DNA of 64,000 nt from Propionibacterium sp. oral taxon 192 str. F0372 (GCF_000413315.1 NZ_KE340297.1:809698-873697), one strand, 5' to 3'; positions 52,495 through 61,194 are shown, numbered from the stretch's first letter. A program made the numbers and translations. Notes: generated by a model from the letters alone, not told the origin.

Positions 52495-53356
52495 CAGTAA
52501 GGAAGGTGCAACGAGCGGTTTCGTCGACCAACCGATGCACCTCGTCAACGCTCATCCCGTGGCGAACCTGTAGCCGATGAGCGACTCGCACCAACCCCAT
52601 CGGGTCAGCTGAGCCAAAGTGGAACCCAGTGTTAAGCATGAAGTGCTCAATCGAGAATTCATCAAGCATGCGTACCACTTCAGTGTCTGTTAACTTCCGT
52701 CGGACTCCGAACAGCGGATCAGATGCGGGTGACACGGCTACCCCCGCGGGACCAAATCCCAACGTGGCAAGAGGACGCCACTTGTCCGCATCCATATCCA
52801 TGAAGCTGATTAACTCGGGATTGACACCCGACTTTTTGATCAACTCCAGGTAGGTGGGCAATGCTTCACTGTAGCACTTGGGATCCGGGGAAGTCTCGAC
52901 GAGCACTGGCAGATCGAGTTCCTTCGCCAGGACGAGTTGACGAACGAAAACTTCGCGTTCCAAACTGCTCCCAGATCTGAGTGAGATCTCGCCCAATGCT
53001 CGAGCACGATCATGGTTCAACTGAACAGCCAATTCATCCAAGAGCCCATCCAAATCGACGGGCTCATCTGCAAGATCGCCCGGGTGCACGGACAACGCGA
53101 CATAAGCGTCGATCCCATACACTGCCGCACGATGAACCTCATCATGCAATAGGCGTCTGCAGCGGGCTCGAAATGCCCTCCGGCTTGGATGAGGTTCACC
53201 AGACGTGCACGGAACCATTACGGTAGTGGTTCCTCCAAGAGCCATCCACTCGTAGTCATCGGCATTTCGGCCGTCTGAGTGCACATGATGGTCGAAGATG
53301 GGAATCGGCTCGAAGCCAACTCGTCTTCCATGTTCCAGTTGCGGTTCTGATGACAT
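52478..53356 (-). CDS. TatD-like metal-dependent hydrolase (EboB-like by context)
   Basis: A 292-residue amidohydrolase-fold protein. FDHHVHSDGR provides the first metal-binding HxH, and ALGEISLRSG the bridging Glu. A usual catalytic Asp is not obvious in FMLNTGFHFGSADP. TatD proteins are nucleases or hydrolases, but EboB of the ebo operon belongs to this family and sits beside a sugar phosphate cyclase and TIM-barrel protein, as here. It follows the epimerase gene by 10 bp. Function unproven. Confidence 0.68.
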   Translation of the reverse strand: MSSEPQLEHGRRVGFEPIPIFDHHVHSDGRNADDYEWMALGGTTTVMVPCTSGEPHPSRRAFRARCRRLLHDEVHRAAVYGIDAYVALSVHPGDLADEPVDLDGLLDELAVQLNHDRARALGEISLRSGSSLEREVFVRQLVLAKELDLPVLVETSPDPKCYSEALPTYLELIKKSGVNPELISFMDMDADKWRPLATLGFGPAGVAVSPASDPLFGVRRKLTDTEVVRMLDEFSIEHFMLNTGFHFGSADPMGLVRVAHRLQVRHGMSVDEVHRLVDETARCTFLTDERNS

Positions 53357-53366
53357 TAATCAAACC

Positions 53367-54191
53367 TCACCGGACGACCACAGACTGGAGGATTTCAAAA
53401 CTTCGACGCAGGGCATCATCCAACCGATCTTCTTGGTTATAAAGTTCCACACTCAACCATCCCGACCAGCCCGCATCTGCCAATAGGTCGGCGAATGCTG
53501 TCCAATCGATGTCTCCGTCGCCCGGAATCTCATGATTGTGTACCCGTCCCTTGATGTCCTCGACTTGTATCACGGGGGACACATCCAAGTATTCCCGAAC
53601 AGAGCTCAAATAGTCATTATCCACCACCCGTGTATGTCCCAAGTCCTGGGCGAGACGAAAGCGAGGATGTCCGATCTCCTCGATCAGATCAGCCACTTCG
53701 GCATTGCGTTGCAGGAAGAACCCAGGCTCGGGTTCCATGATCAAGGTCACCGTTTCGCTTAGTTCCAGCAACTGACCAAGCCCCTCCATTAACCATTCAA
53801 ATGCAACACTTCTTGAAATTTCTGGGTTCAGGATTCCGGTGGCGAAATTTAAATTGGGAATCTGCAATTCCTCTGCAATCACTATTGCCCTCCGGAGCAA
53901 TTCCAGCCTCTGCCTCCTTCCATCCGCCGATGGGGATACCAAGGAAGGCTCAAATCTTTGGGAACTCAACAGGTTGTCCGCGCCCGCAGCAAGTGAAGGA
54001 ATTTTCAGCCCGAGGTCTCCCGCGACTCGCCGAAGCTCCACCAGATCCCTGGTCCGACACGAAAAAGGATCAAGATGGCTCGGATGTAACGACAACTCCA
54101 CACCAGCGAAGCCAACATCGGCCACGCGTGTACAGGCCTCATTCAGGGGCATACTCCGTAGTCCATTTAGATTATACGCCAACTGGATCAT
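53367..54191 (-). CDS. Xylose-isomerase-like TIM-barrel protein (EboE-like by context)
   Basis: A 274-residue AP_endonuc_2-type protein. Metal-binding acidic residues typical of sugar phosphate isomerases/epimerases appear as LIMEPEPGF, LAQDLGHTR, HNHEIPGDGDIDW and SVELYNQED. It probably isomerises or epimerises a sugar or cyclitol. The ATG at 54191 has GGAGAC upstream, 93 bp after the cyclase gene. In the ebo operon a protein of this family accompanies a cyclase and a TatD-like hydrolase. Confidence 0.75.
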   Translation of the reverse strand: MIQLAYNLNGLRSMPLNEACTRVADVGFAGVELSLHPSHLDPFSCRTRDLVELRRVAGDLGLKIPSLAAGADNLLSSQRFEPSLVSPSADGRRQRLELLRRAIVIAEELQIPNLNFATGILNPEISRSVAFEWLMEGLGQLLELSETVTLIMEPEPGFFLQRNAEVADLIEEIGHPRFRLAQDLGHTRVVDNDYLSSVREYLDVSPVIQVEDIKGRVHNHEIPGDGDIDWTAFADLLADAGWSGWLSVELYNQEDRLDDALRRSFEILQSVVVR

Positions 54192-54284
54192 GGTGTCTCC
54201 TTAGATACCGTTAGATGGTTGAGAGGCTCACGGTCAACAAACTTCAAGTGGGTGGAGCAGCATCTATGACTACGTGCCACCGGT

Positions 54285-55412
54285 CTAGGCCCTCCTGCTA
54301 CACTGAAGTACCTCGAGAAGTAGAGAGTGCGGCACGGTCACCTCGACCTCACCATTTACCTCATGCACGGTTCCGACCTTCTCCACAAAGACCATCCGAG
54401 CATCGCAACTACCACGACGCTTGTTGTCAGTACGCACAATGTCGGTAATAGCATCAGGGGCACAATTTGCGGGCACATCAATGGGGCAACCGAGTCCCTT
54501 GCCGAGGATTTCTTCCTGACGAGGAAGAACGTCGTCATCAGTTATTCCTAGCCGGGAACCAATCTTGGCCGCTGCGCACATACCGACCCCCACCGCCATT
54601 CCATGCAGCAACTGTCCATCCATCAAGAACTCCACTGCGTGACCGACAGTATGCCCGTATTCCAAGACCATGCATCGCTCCCGCTCACCGGGGTCCTTGT
54701 CAAGAATCTGGGCCTTCGAGGAGATGAGGTCCGCACAAAAGCCAACTGGATCATCTCGCACGCACGAAAGATCCGGCGTTAGAACCAACTCAAGATGGTC
54801 GAACCAGCCTGCATCGTTAATAAGCCCGTTCTTGACAGCTTCCACTACCCCGCTTCGCCACTGTTCAATGGGTTCAGTCTGCAAGTACGCAGTGTCCCCC
54901 CAAACAAAGATCGGTGCATGATATACACCGAACTGGTTCTTTCCCTGACCCCCATTCACTGCCTGCTTATTACTAAGAACCCCGTCGGTTAGGTTGAGTA
55001 ACGTCGTAGGGACTTCCACAAAATCAACGCCCCGATACAAGAGTGCAGCTGCGAGGCCAGTCACGTTGCTCACGACCCCACCACCAATTCCGACGATGAC
55101 GGAACTCTTCGTGCATCCAGACTGCACCAGGGCCTCTAATAGCCCCTGTAGGGTTCTCCAGTTCTTGTTCGGCTCCCCCTCGGGTATGAGCATGACAGGT
55201 GCAACCGAGACTCCCCCATCAGTGAGCAGCGAATGGAGGCGATCCGCGATACCACGCAGCTTCTCCGACGTCACAAGGAAGACCCGGTCGTGCTCGTACT
55301 CCATGAGTCTCTTAGGAAATAATTCTGCCACACCGCACCCCAGCCAGAGGTCCACTGCTGGGTCGCAAGCCGTGCTCAGCCGACGTAGCGCGGAGACTGT
55401 AACATTTGTCAT
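54285..55412 (-). CDS. Sugar phosphate cyclase, 2-deoxy-scyllo-inosose synthase-like
   Basis: A 375-residue DHQS-fold enzyme. NAD site GIGGGVVSNVTG (about 108-118). The motif TDGVLSNKQAVN followed by GKNQFGVYHAP (about 142-167) matches 2-deoxy-scyllo-inosose synthases, not the SVGGKTAVN of 3-dehydroquinate synthase. Zinc ligands are Glu191 (VEAVKNG), and His in EYGHTVGHA and LLHGMAVG; DNKRRG follows. It probably cyclises a hexose phosphate such as glucose 6-phosphate to a carbocycle. It overlaps the TrpB-like gene by ATGA. Confidence 0.8.
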   Translation of the reverse strand: MTNVTVSALRRLSTACDPAVDLWLGCGVAELFPKRLMEYEHDRVFLVTSEKLRGIADRLHSLLTDGGVSVAPVMLIPEGEPNKNWRTLQGLLEALVQSGCTKSSVIVGIGGGVVSNVTGLAAALLYRGVDFVEVPTTLLNLTDGVLSNKQAVNGGQGKNQFGVYHAPIFVWGDTAYLQTEPIEQWRSGVVEAVKNGLINDAGWFDHLELVLTPDLSCVRDDPVGFCADLISSKAQILDKDPGERERCMVLEYGHTVGHAVEFLMDGQLLHGMAVGVGMCAAAKIGSRLGITDDDVLPRQEEILGKGLGCPIDVPANCAPDAITDIVRTDNKRRGSCDARMVFVEKVGTVHEVNGEVEVTVPHSLLLEVLQCSRRA

Positions 55413-56725
55413 TGTTTAATCACCTTCTCGACGTATCCTTCCAAGTCATGCGTCCCGCTTCCGCTCACGCAGATCACAATGACCCTGGCCTCCCCAGCGC
55501 GCTTTGCCTCCAAAGCTTCTTCGATGCCGGCAAGCAGCGCATGACACGACTCCGGAGCAATCAGTATCTGTTCCGCCATCAGCAGTGCATGACCAGCTGC
55601 GAAGATGTCCTTTTCCTCGTAGGCGCGAGCCTCGAGAAGGTCGGCATGGTGTACGACTCCAACGATTGGCGACCCACTGTGCTGACGAAGCCCGCCCACA
55701 TGTGTTGGGGGCAGCTCATAGTCTCTGCCCAGCGTGTACGACTTGACCATAGGCGTGTTGCAACCCAGGTCTGAATAATCGTACTCATAGCGCCCCTTGG
55801 TGAGCCGAGGCGAAGTTGCAGCCTCAGCGGCCACGAATCGAAGATCATCTCCCCGAGCTGCCTTGTCATCGAAAAATGGTGCCATAAAGCCAACCAGATT
55901 ACTCCCTCCCCCAACACATGCGATCAAAACGTCAGGACTCACCCCCAATGCGGCAAGCTGCGCCTTCGTCTCCAATCCGATGACTGACTGGTGAATGAGA
56001 ACATGCGGAACATTACTGCCAGAAATGTACCTGGTTTCAGGATGTCCCGCAGCATATTCCACTGCCTCACCTATGGCGAGACCCAAGGAACCGTTGACCA
56101 TGGTTGGGTCTGAGCCGACCCTCCTGCCGAGCTCGGTGACAGAACTAGGGGAAGACTCCACACGGGCACCGAGGAGCTCGAGGAGTGCGTGACGACTCGC
56201 TTTCTGACGCGCAGAAATCGCCGCCCAAAAGATGGTCGGATGGAGCCCGAGGCGCGCGCAAGCGAAAGCCACCGCATGGCCCCACTGCCCCGCACCAGTT
56301 TCGGTAACCAGCCGCTCAGCGCCCTCCTCCTTGGCTGCCCGGACCTGAGCCATGGCTGAGTTCAGCTTGAAAGCACCTGTGGGCAGCGTGTCCTCCCGCT
56401 TCAAATAGATCTGGGCTGGGGTACCCAACCGCCTCTCCAGTGCACGAGCTCGGGTCAAGGGCGTGGGTCGACCAATGTTCGCCAAGTCCTCGCGTACAGC
56501 CTCAGGGATTGGGATGAGGGAGTTGGTATCCGCATCCAGGGCCAGCATCGATTGGAGACGGATCCGTCGCTGAAGCTTCATACGATACTGATCCTCGGAA
56601 TCGTCAACCACCGGTGGAAGAGGTTCCGGGAGGCTCGGAATCGGGTTCAACCAATGGGTGGGCACTCCCGGCTCACCCACAGGAACCTGCGCTGGCGCCC
56701 ACACGTTGTTGGATGGTGTACTCAC
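55409..56725 (-). CDS. TrpB2-like PLP enzyme (tryptophan synthase beta homologue)
   Basis: A 438-residue fold-type II PLP enzyme of the TrpB2 class. GRPTPLTRARALE, YLKREDTLPTGAFKLNSA (PLP Lys120), TETGAGQWGHAVAFA and VGGGSNLVGF (phosphate cup) are all present, with the long N-terminal extension typical of TrpB2. No trpA or other trp gene is adjacent, so it probably carries out a beta-replacement on serine or a relative within this pathway. The GTG at 56725 has AGGAG upstream; TTG 56755 is less likely. First gene of the operon. Confidence 0.85.
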   Translation of the reverse strand: MSTPSNNVWAPAQVPVGEPGVPTHWLNPIPSLPEPLPPVVDDSEDQYRMKLQRRIRLQSMLALDADTNSLIPIPEAVREDLANIGRPTPLTRARALERRLGTPAQIYLKREDTLPTGAFKLNSAMAQVRAAKEEGAERLVTETGAGQWGHAVAFACARLGLHPTIFWAAISARQKASRHALLELLGARVESSPSSVTELGRRVGSDPTMVNGSLGLAIGEAVEYAAGHPETRYISGSNVPHVLIHQSVIGLETKAQLAALGVSPDVLIACVGGGSNLVGFMAPFFDDKAARGDDLRFVAAEAATSPRLTKGRYEYDYSDLGCNTPMVKSYTLGRDYELPPTHVGGLRQHSGSPIVGVVHHADLLEARAYEEKDIFAAGHALLMAEQILIAPESCHALLAGIEEALEAKRAGEARVIVICVSGSGTHDLEGYVEKVIKQ

Positions 56726-56745
56726 TTGTGGTGCTCCTACCCTTT

Positions 56746-56787
56746 CGATACACAACTAGCATCGGCCGATACACAACCAGCATCGGC
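56746..56787. repeat. Two tandem 21-bp repeats in the operon promoter region
   Basis: Each unit starts CGATACACAAC and ends AGCATCGGC, with one T/C difference between the two; they are directly adjacent (56746-56766 and 56767-56787). They lie 20-60 bp upstream of the first gene of the nine-gene operon, inside the divergent gap to the carbamoyltransferase, so a regulator-binding role is plausible. Confidence 0.7.
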
Positions 56788-57098
56788 TTTCGCCGCGTCC
56801 AGCTTGCTTACCCGAACACTCCCGAAGCTGCACGATGAAGGTTCAGTCCCGCAACCCTGACGAGCAGACTTGCTAATTCTGAACAGTTCACGAGAGTTCG
56901 ATCTTGCTTGACGCTCGCGATGAGCAACTTGGTGAGTCTCCGTTGATCTGCGATGTGCTCCTCTGTGAAATGATCATAAAACTGGTGCCATGGATACGAA
57001 GCGCAGCCATCGACGCCATTCCGATCGCTTAGGCATGCCGCGCGAGTTCGCGTCGATACGCTTGGCGTTATCGGGCGACACCTCGAGGAGTTCTTAAG

Positions 57099-58880
57099 AT
57101 GATCGTGCTTGGATACAACGGATTCGCGAAGGCGGCGGATGTTTTTAGCCGTCTTTATGGCGCAACCGGGATCGACCGGAACCTGATCTACGGACACGAC
57201 TCGTCTGCCGCCTTGGTCGTGGACGGAGAACTCGTCGCGGCCGCAGAAGAAGAGCGCTTCAACAGGCAGAAGCGAACCTCCGCGTTTCCGAGGCAGGCCA
57301 TTACGTGGTGTCTAAAGCATGCTGGTCTTTCCTTAAACCAGGTCGACATGTTCGCCTTTGCGTGGCAGTTTGCGGACGACGTTATCGACAGAATGATCCA
57401 CGAAATTGCCGACGATTCGACCTCAACTGCAGGATCCAAGTTAAGTCGGTTGGCACGGCTGGTGGAAACCCACGAGAAGCTGTTGAGCCCGGACGCAAGA
57501 GTCAGGGATTTTATGGAAAAAACAGGGTTTTCACTTCCGCCAGATCGCCTAATGCTGGTGCCTCATCATCTTTGCCATCTTATGACAGGACACGTGTTGC
57601 ACGGATGCGAAGATTCAGCCTTTTTAATTAGCGATGGTCGAGCTGAATGGCTTTCCTCCATCATGGGGCAGATCGTAGACGGTCAGGTGCAGATATTTGA
57701 TGATACATCAGTGGACTTCAGAAACTCGCTGGCCGTACTATACTCTATTGTCACTCGATACTTGGGGTTCACTCCAAACAATGACGAGTACAAGGTGATG
57801 GGGTTGGCTGCCTACGGCGATCCACCTCACCCAAACCCTCTTTTGGGTGAGGTGCTAAAAGTAAGAAGTGATGGCACCTATACCACCCCTTTCGCAGCAC
57901 ACGAGGTGGCCTCATACTACGAGTTATTTGACAGGATATTCGGTGGTCAAGAAGGAGCGAGAGAGTCATTTTCGTACCGAGTACGTGTTGCCGCCGCTGC
58001 TCAAGATCTTGTTGAGCAAGTGACACATCATCAAGTGAAAATATTGCAGGGTAGAGCGAGTTTATCCAACTTGATTTTTGAAGGCGGACTCGCATTAAAT
58101 TGCGTGAACAACACACGTATCCTTGAAAAATCATCATACAAAGATGTTCATGTCAGTTTTGGCGCGAGCGACGTGGGAGTTTCACTAGGAGCTGCCTTTT
58201 ATGCATGCAACGCATTGGGGGAACCAGTGCACGCATCTACTTCTCCCTACTTGGGCCCCAGCTACCAGCCTTACGAGATTGATCAGGCATTGATTCGTCA
58301 TGCATCTGCCATTGAATGGCGCCATATGGAGAACGTCGTTGAAGAGACCGTTAACCTCCTCGAGAAGGAAGTCATCATTGCATGGTTTCAAGGGCGCATG
58401 GAATTCGGCCCACGGGCCTTAGGGAATCGAAGCATCATTGCGAATCCGAGTTTTCCCGATATCAAGGACACCATCAACAGAAAAGTCAAGCACCGGGAAC
58501 CCTTTCGACCATTCGCTCCAATCGTCCTCGAGACACGTGCGCCTGAGGTATTTGACATGGGGAAGAAGGTTCGTTCTCCGTACATGACGTTCGTCGTACC
58601 AGTCCGGAAGAAGTATCAGAAGGCGATTCAAGGTGCATGCCACGTGGACATGACCTCACGAGTTCAGACCGTCTCTCCCAAGGACAATCCGCTCTTAGCC
58701 GCCTTGCTCCAGGAGTTCAACTCTCGGACTGGCATACCATGCCTGATAAACACCTCCTTCAATATCGCCGGAGAACCCATCGTCTGCTCACCCGACGACG
58801 CGATCCTGTGCTTCCTCAGCACTGAACTCGACTATTTAGTGCTGTCCGACATACTGGTATGGCGTTCCTCTGGAGCCTGA
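57099..58880 (+). CDS. Carbamoyltransferase (NodU/CmcH/TobZ family)
   Basis: A 593-residue O-carbamoyltransferase. The N-terminal Kae1/ASKHA-type domain has YGHDSSAALVVDGELVAAAE and EERFNRQKRTSAFP, the metal-binding HHLCHLMTGH, and DEYKVMGLAAYG; the C-terminal YrdC-like domain has QGRMEFGPRALGNRSI, HREPFRPFAP and LINTSFNIAGEPI. These enzymes use carbamoyl phosphate and ATP to place a carbamoyl group on a hydroxyl of a sugar, cyclitol or macrolide. Transcribed divergently from the nine-gene operon across 373 bp. Confidence 0.93.
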   Translation: MIVLGYNGFAKAADVFSRLYGATGIDRNLIYGHDSSAALVVDGELVAAAEEERFNRQKRTSAFPRQAITWCLKHAGLSLNQVDMFAFAWQFADDVIDRMIHEIADDSTSTAGSKLSRLARLVETHEKLLSPDARVRDFMEKTGFSLPPDRLMLVPHHLCHLMTGHVLHGCEDSAFLISDGRAEWLSSIMGQIVDGQVQIFDDTSVDFRNSLAVLYSIVTRYLGFTPNNDEYKVMGLAAYGDPPHPNPLLGEVLKVRSDGTYTTPFAAHEVASYYELFDRIFGGQEGARESFSYRVRVAAAAQDLVEQVTHHQVKILQGRASLSNLIFEGGLALNCVNNTRILEKSSYKDVHVSFGASDVGVSLGAAFYACNALGEPVHASTSPYLGPSYQPYEIDQALIRHASAIEWRHMENVVEETVNLLEKEVIIAWFQGRMEFGPRALGNRSIIANPSFPDIKDTINRKVKHREPFRPFAPIVLETRAPEVFDMGKKVRSPYMTFVVPVRKKYQKAIQGACHVDMTSRVQTVSPKDNPLLAALLQEFNSRTGIPCLINTSFNIAGEPIVCSPDDAILCFLSTELDYLVLSDILVWRSSGA

Positions 58881-59527
58881 CGGAGCCAACCAACAGGTGC
58901 CATTAACGGGATGCCGCCATGCACCACTTATCTGGGGCGCTGCGCAACATCCTGTTCAGCAGCTCCCGGTTCCGAAAGTATCAGACCTGAACGCTATGCG
59001 CCAGGCCGGTAGGTGACCAAGCTCATCATCGGTGACCTCACCCGTTCGCCGAAGGCCAAACTGGTCGACACCACCACCGCGTGACACCATTACAGCAGCC
59101 CGGAACGTAAAAGTATACCAAGTGAAAGCCGAGCCGTCTGGCACCCATCCCATTTGCGGCAGGCTGGATTACTAATCGAGCTCCGCGATTTATTGCTACC
59201 AAAAAAGACTGTCACCGCGAAAGGGATCTTCCTGCACAGGCGAAATAGCTGGTTAGGTTGAAAGACCACGTCACCAACATCAACTCCTAAATGATGCTGC
59301 CCTAACAAATCATAGATTCCTACCAGAACCTATGATGCGTCAAACAATCCTTCCATATCTCCAAACACAACCTACAAACCCAACTAATCTTCCACCACCA
59401 GCTTGAGGCCATACAAGCTACATTTAGTCATCGTTTCTGAGGTCAGCACCGATTCTTACCCACGACAAGACCATCATTCTCTAACGTTCCCCATCGCCAA
59501 CCGCGTTCATTGTGAATCATAGCCTCT
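58881..59527. other. Gene-poor stretch, possible remnant
   Basis: A 647-bp gap between convergent genes without a supportable gene. From 58920 to 59095 GC is higher than in the neighbouring cluster and short stretches look formerly coding (for example GTG ACC AAG ... VTKLIIGDLTRSPKAKLVDT), but stops interrupt every frame. From 59280 to 59527 the sequence is AT-rich and featureless. I could not assign the remnant to a family. Confidence 0.4.
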
Positions 59528-60574
59528 TCAAACCATCTTCAAACCATCCAAGGCCCGGCTTTCGATCTCCACCGCCTGGCCCACCCTGCTCACGACCAGC
59601 CCAGCAAGGCGTTCAACTGCCGAGTGCTCGACCCCAACTTCCCCAATCGCCAACAGTGCTTGACCAAGTTCGCTCCACAGCTCTCCGCTGGCATGGAAAT
59701 ACTCAGCTCCAGTCGCGTAGCGGTCATCTCCAGTCTCCTCGGCGAGCCGCCATAAGTAGCGTTCCATGATCGGGCGGTAAAGGCCACCGCCAGTTCCAAA
59801 TGTCTCTATGGCGCGACCCAGGTGGAGTAGTTGCCGCTCAAGGGCATCAACTACTACAACGTCGCCGCGAGCATCGACATCCTCTACTTGCTCGCCAGTC
59901 TTCTGAGCCGGCCAAGCTCTCGCCGCCTTTATCAACTGACGCATCCCCGGGATACCAAAGTTTCGACTACCTGAACGAAGGACGTCTCGACAAAGATTCC
60001 TCACAGATACTGGGCCTATCGCCGCTAGCCTGACAGCGCGTCTTGGCATACTAAACGTATATGCTCGGTTTTCCGGATTTAGCGGAGCAGCACTGCGGCT
60101 GGACCGCGCGGTCTGGAGATTGCCACTAGTAACTTTCTGCAAGCTGTCGAAGGCGCTGTCAGAAATCACAAAATCATCGCCATCCCTACTGACAATATTG
60201 ATCACATATCCCCCAAACGAGCTTTGCCCTTTAAGCCCCCAATAAGGCAACAAGCCAAGGTCAACGCGGATCAACACCGCTAAGTGCTTTTCCAAGAGAC
60301 CCGCCAAACCATCGGTCGTGCGGGGAGCGTGGGATGTTGTCTCCACCCCCATCAAACGCATTGCTTTGAAGGGAAGTATCCCCTGCTTCCCGACGACCGT
60401 GTCCGGCGCACTCCCAGGAGCTGGGAAAAATGTGAAGCCAAACCCGCCATCAAGCCCGAAAACGACATCCTCGTCAATATCAAGACCATACGTCCAGAGA
60501 ATTCTCGCTTGGCAAGCTGATTCGCAATGGATTCCGCGACGATGTTCATAACGTCGCACTTTCGGCTTACTCAT
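59528..60574 (-). CDS. BtrH-family protein, third copy
   Basis: A 348-residue protein. The BtrH N-terminal motifs are IHCESACQARILWTYGLDID and FGLDGGFGFTFF; later SSFGGYVINIVSRDGDDFVI and the DUF4872-like TFGTGGGLYRPIMERYLWRL. More diverged than the other two (ES instead of ET after the Cys, GLDGG for GLGEG). The ATG at 60574 has GAGAGG close upstream; the longer reading to 60640 is not supported. Last gene of the minus-strand set that includes the radical SAM gene. Confidence 0.75.
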   Translation of the reverse strand: MSKPKVRRYEHRRGIHCESACQARILWTYGLDIDEDVVFGLDGGFGFTFFPAPGSAPDTVVGKQGILPFKAMRLMGVETTSHAPRTTDGLAGLLEKHLAVLIRVDLGLLPYWGLKGQSSFGGYVINIVSRDGDDFVISDSAFDSLQKVTSGNLQTARSSRSAAPLNPENRAYTFSMPRRAVRLAAIGPVSVRNLCRDVLRSGSRNFGIPGMRQLIKAARAWPAQKTGEQVEDVDARGDVVVVDALERQLLHLGRAIETFGTGGGLYRPIMERYLWRLAEETGDDRYATGAEYFHASGELWSELGQALLAIGEVGVEHSAVERLAGLVVSRVGQAVEIESRALDGLKMV

Positions 60575-60912
60575 GATCCTCTCACTTTCTCCAAAACATG
60601 ATACACTACCTTTTGTTCTTACAGCAGCTTTTAATAACATATAAAAATACCTTAATACCTTTAAATATCTCTCTAAAAATTTTTAGTCACGGACCAGATA
60701 ACATCATTTGGATGAAATTTATCAACTACCCGACATAGCCATCCACAGCCCTTTCTTGCGTAGCAGTCTTGAGTATTAATCAACTCCATGTAGTTGGCCA
60801 AACACGCTCCAAAGACAAATCAAATGCCACAGCACACACCTTGCGACAAACAAACTTAGCTAAGCTCACATTAGCAGTCCGATGGACCTATGGGAACATA
60901 GAGCTACCCCAA
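60575..60912. other. AT-rich intergenic stretch
   Basis: A 338-bp gap of unusually low GC, with runs of A and T near 60630-60700. It probably holds the promoter for the BtrH-type gene; no clear element or gene is visible. Confidence 0.45.
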
Positions 60913-61194
60913 TCACTCGTCTCTGGTATGAGGTGCATATGACCAGTAAAAATTGGAAGAGAAGCTTCCTACACAGATCATCGCATTGTGTCCAGTTTGG
61001 CATGTAGGGCTTAAGCCACGGACAACTGACCTCCAAAATCTATCATTAAGATCTCGTCCACTATCCGATGCAACAGAGCAAAAACCATCACACCCGTCAC
61101 AATATTTTCTAGAATCTAAAATTTGCTGCGCAATAAGTAACCTTTCCTCTACATCAGCCTGAATCACATCCTCACCATCTAATTGACGAAGCAA
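60913..61194 (-). CDS. Small Cys-containing protein downstream of the radical SAM gene
   Basis: A 93-residue frame. The TTG start at 61194 has a perfect AGGAGGG 8 bp upstream, better than the GTG at 61233. The N-terminal 30 residues are charged and helical (LLRQLDGEDVIQADVEERLL); the rest contains five Cys: KYCDGCDGFC, then PTCQ and ICVG. No family recognised. It could be a small metal-binding protein; a ribosomal peptide precursor for the adjacent radical SAM enzyme is possible but unsupported. Confidence 0.5.
   Translation of the reverse strand: MLRQLDGEDVIQADVEERLLIAQQILDSRKYCDGCDGFCSVASDSGRDLNDRFWRSVVRGLSPTCQTGHNAMICVGSFSSNFYWSYAPHTRDE

Noticed and set aside
54285-55412. Annotation as 3-dehydroquinate synthase (aroB)
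   Set aside because: The active-site motif differs from AroB and matches DOI synthase-like cyclases; no shikimate genes are adjacent.
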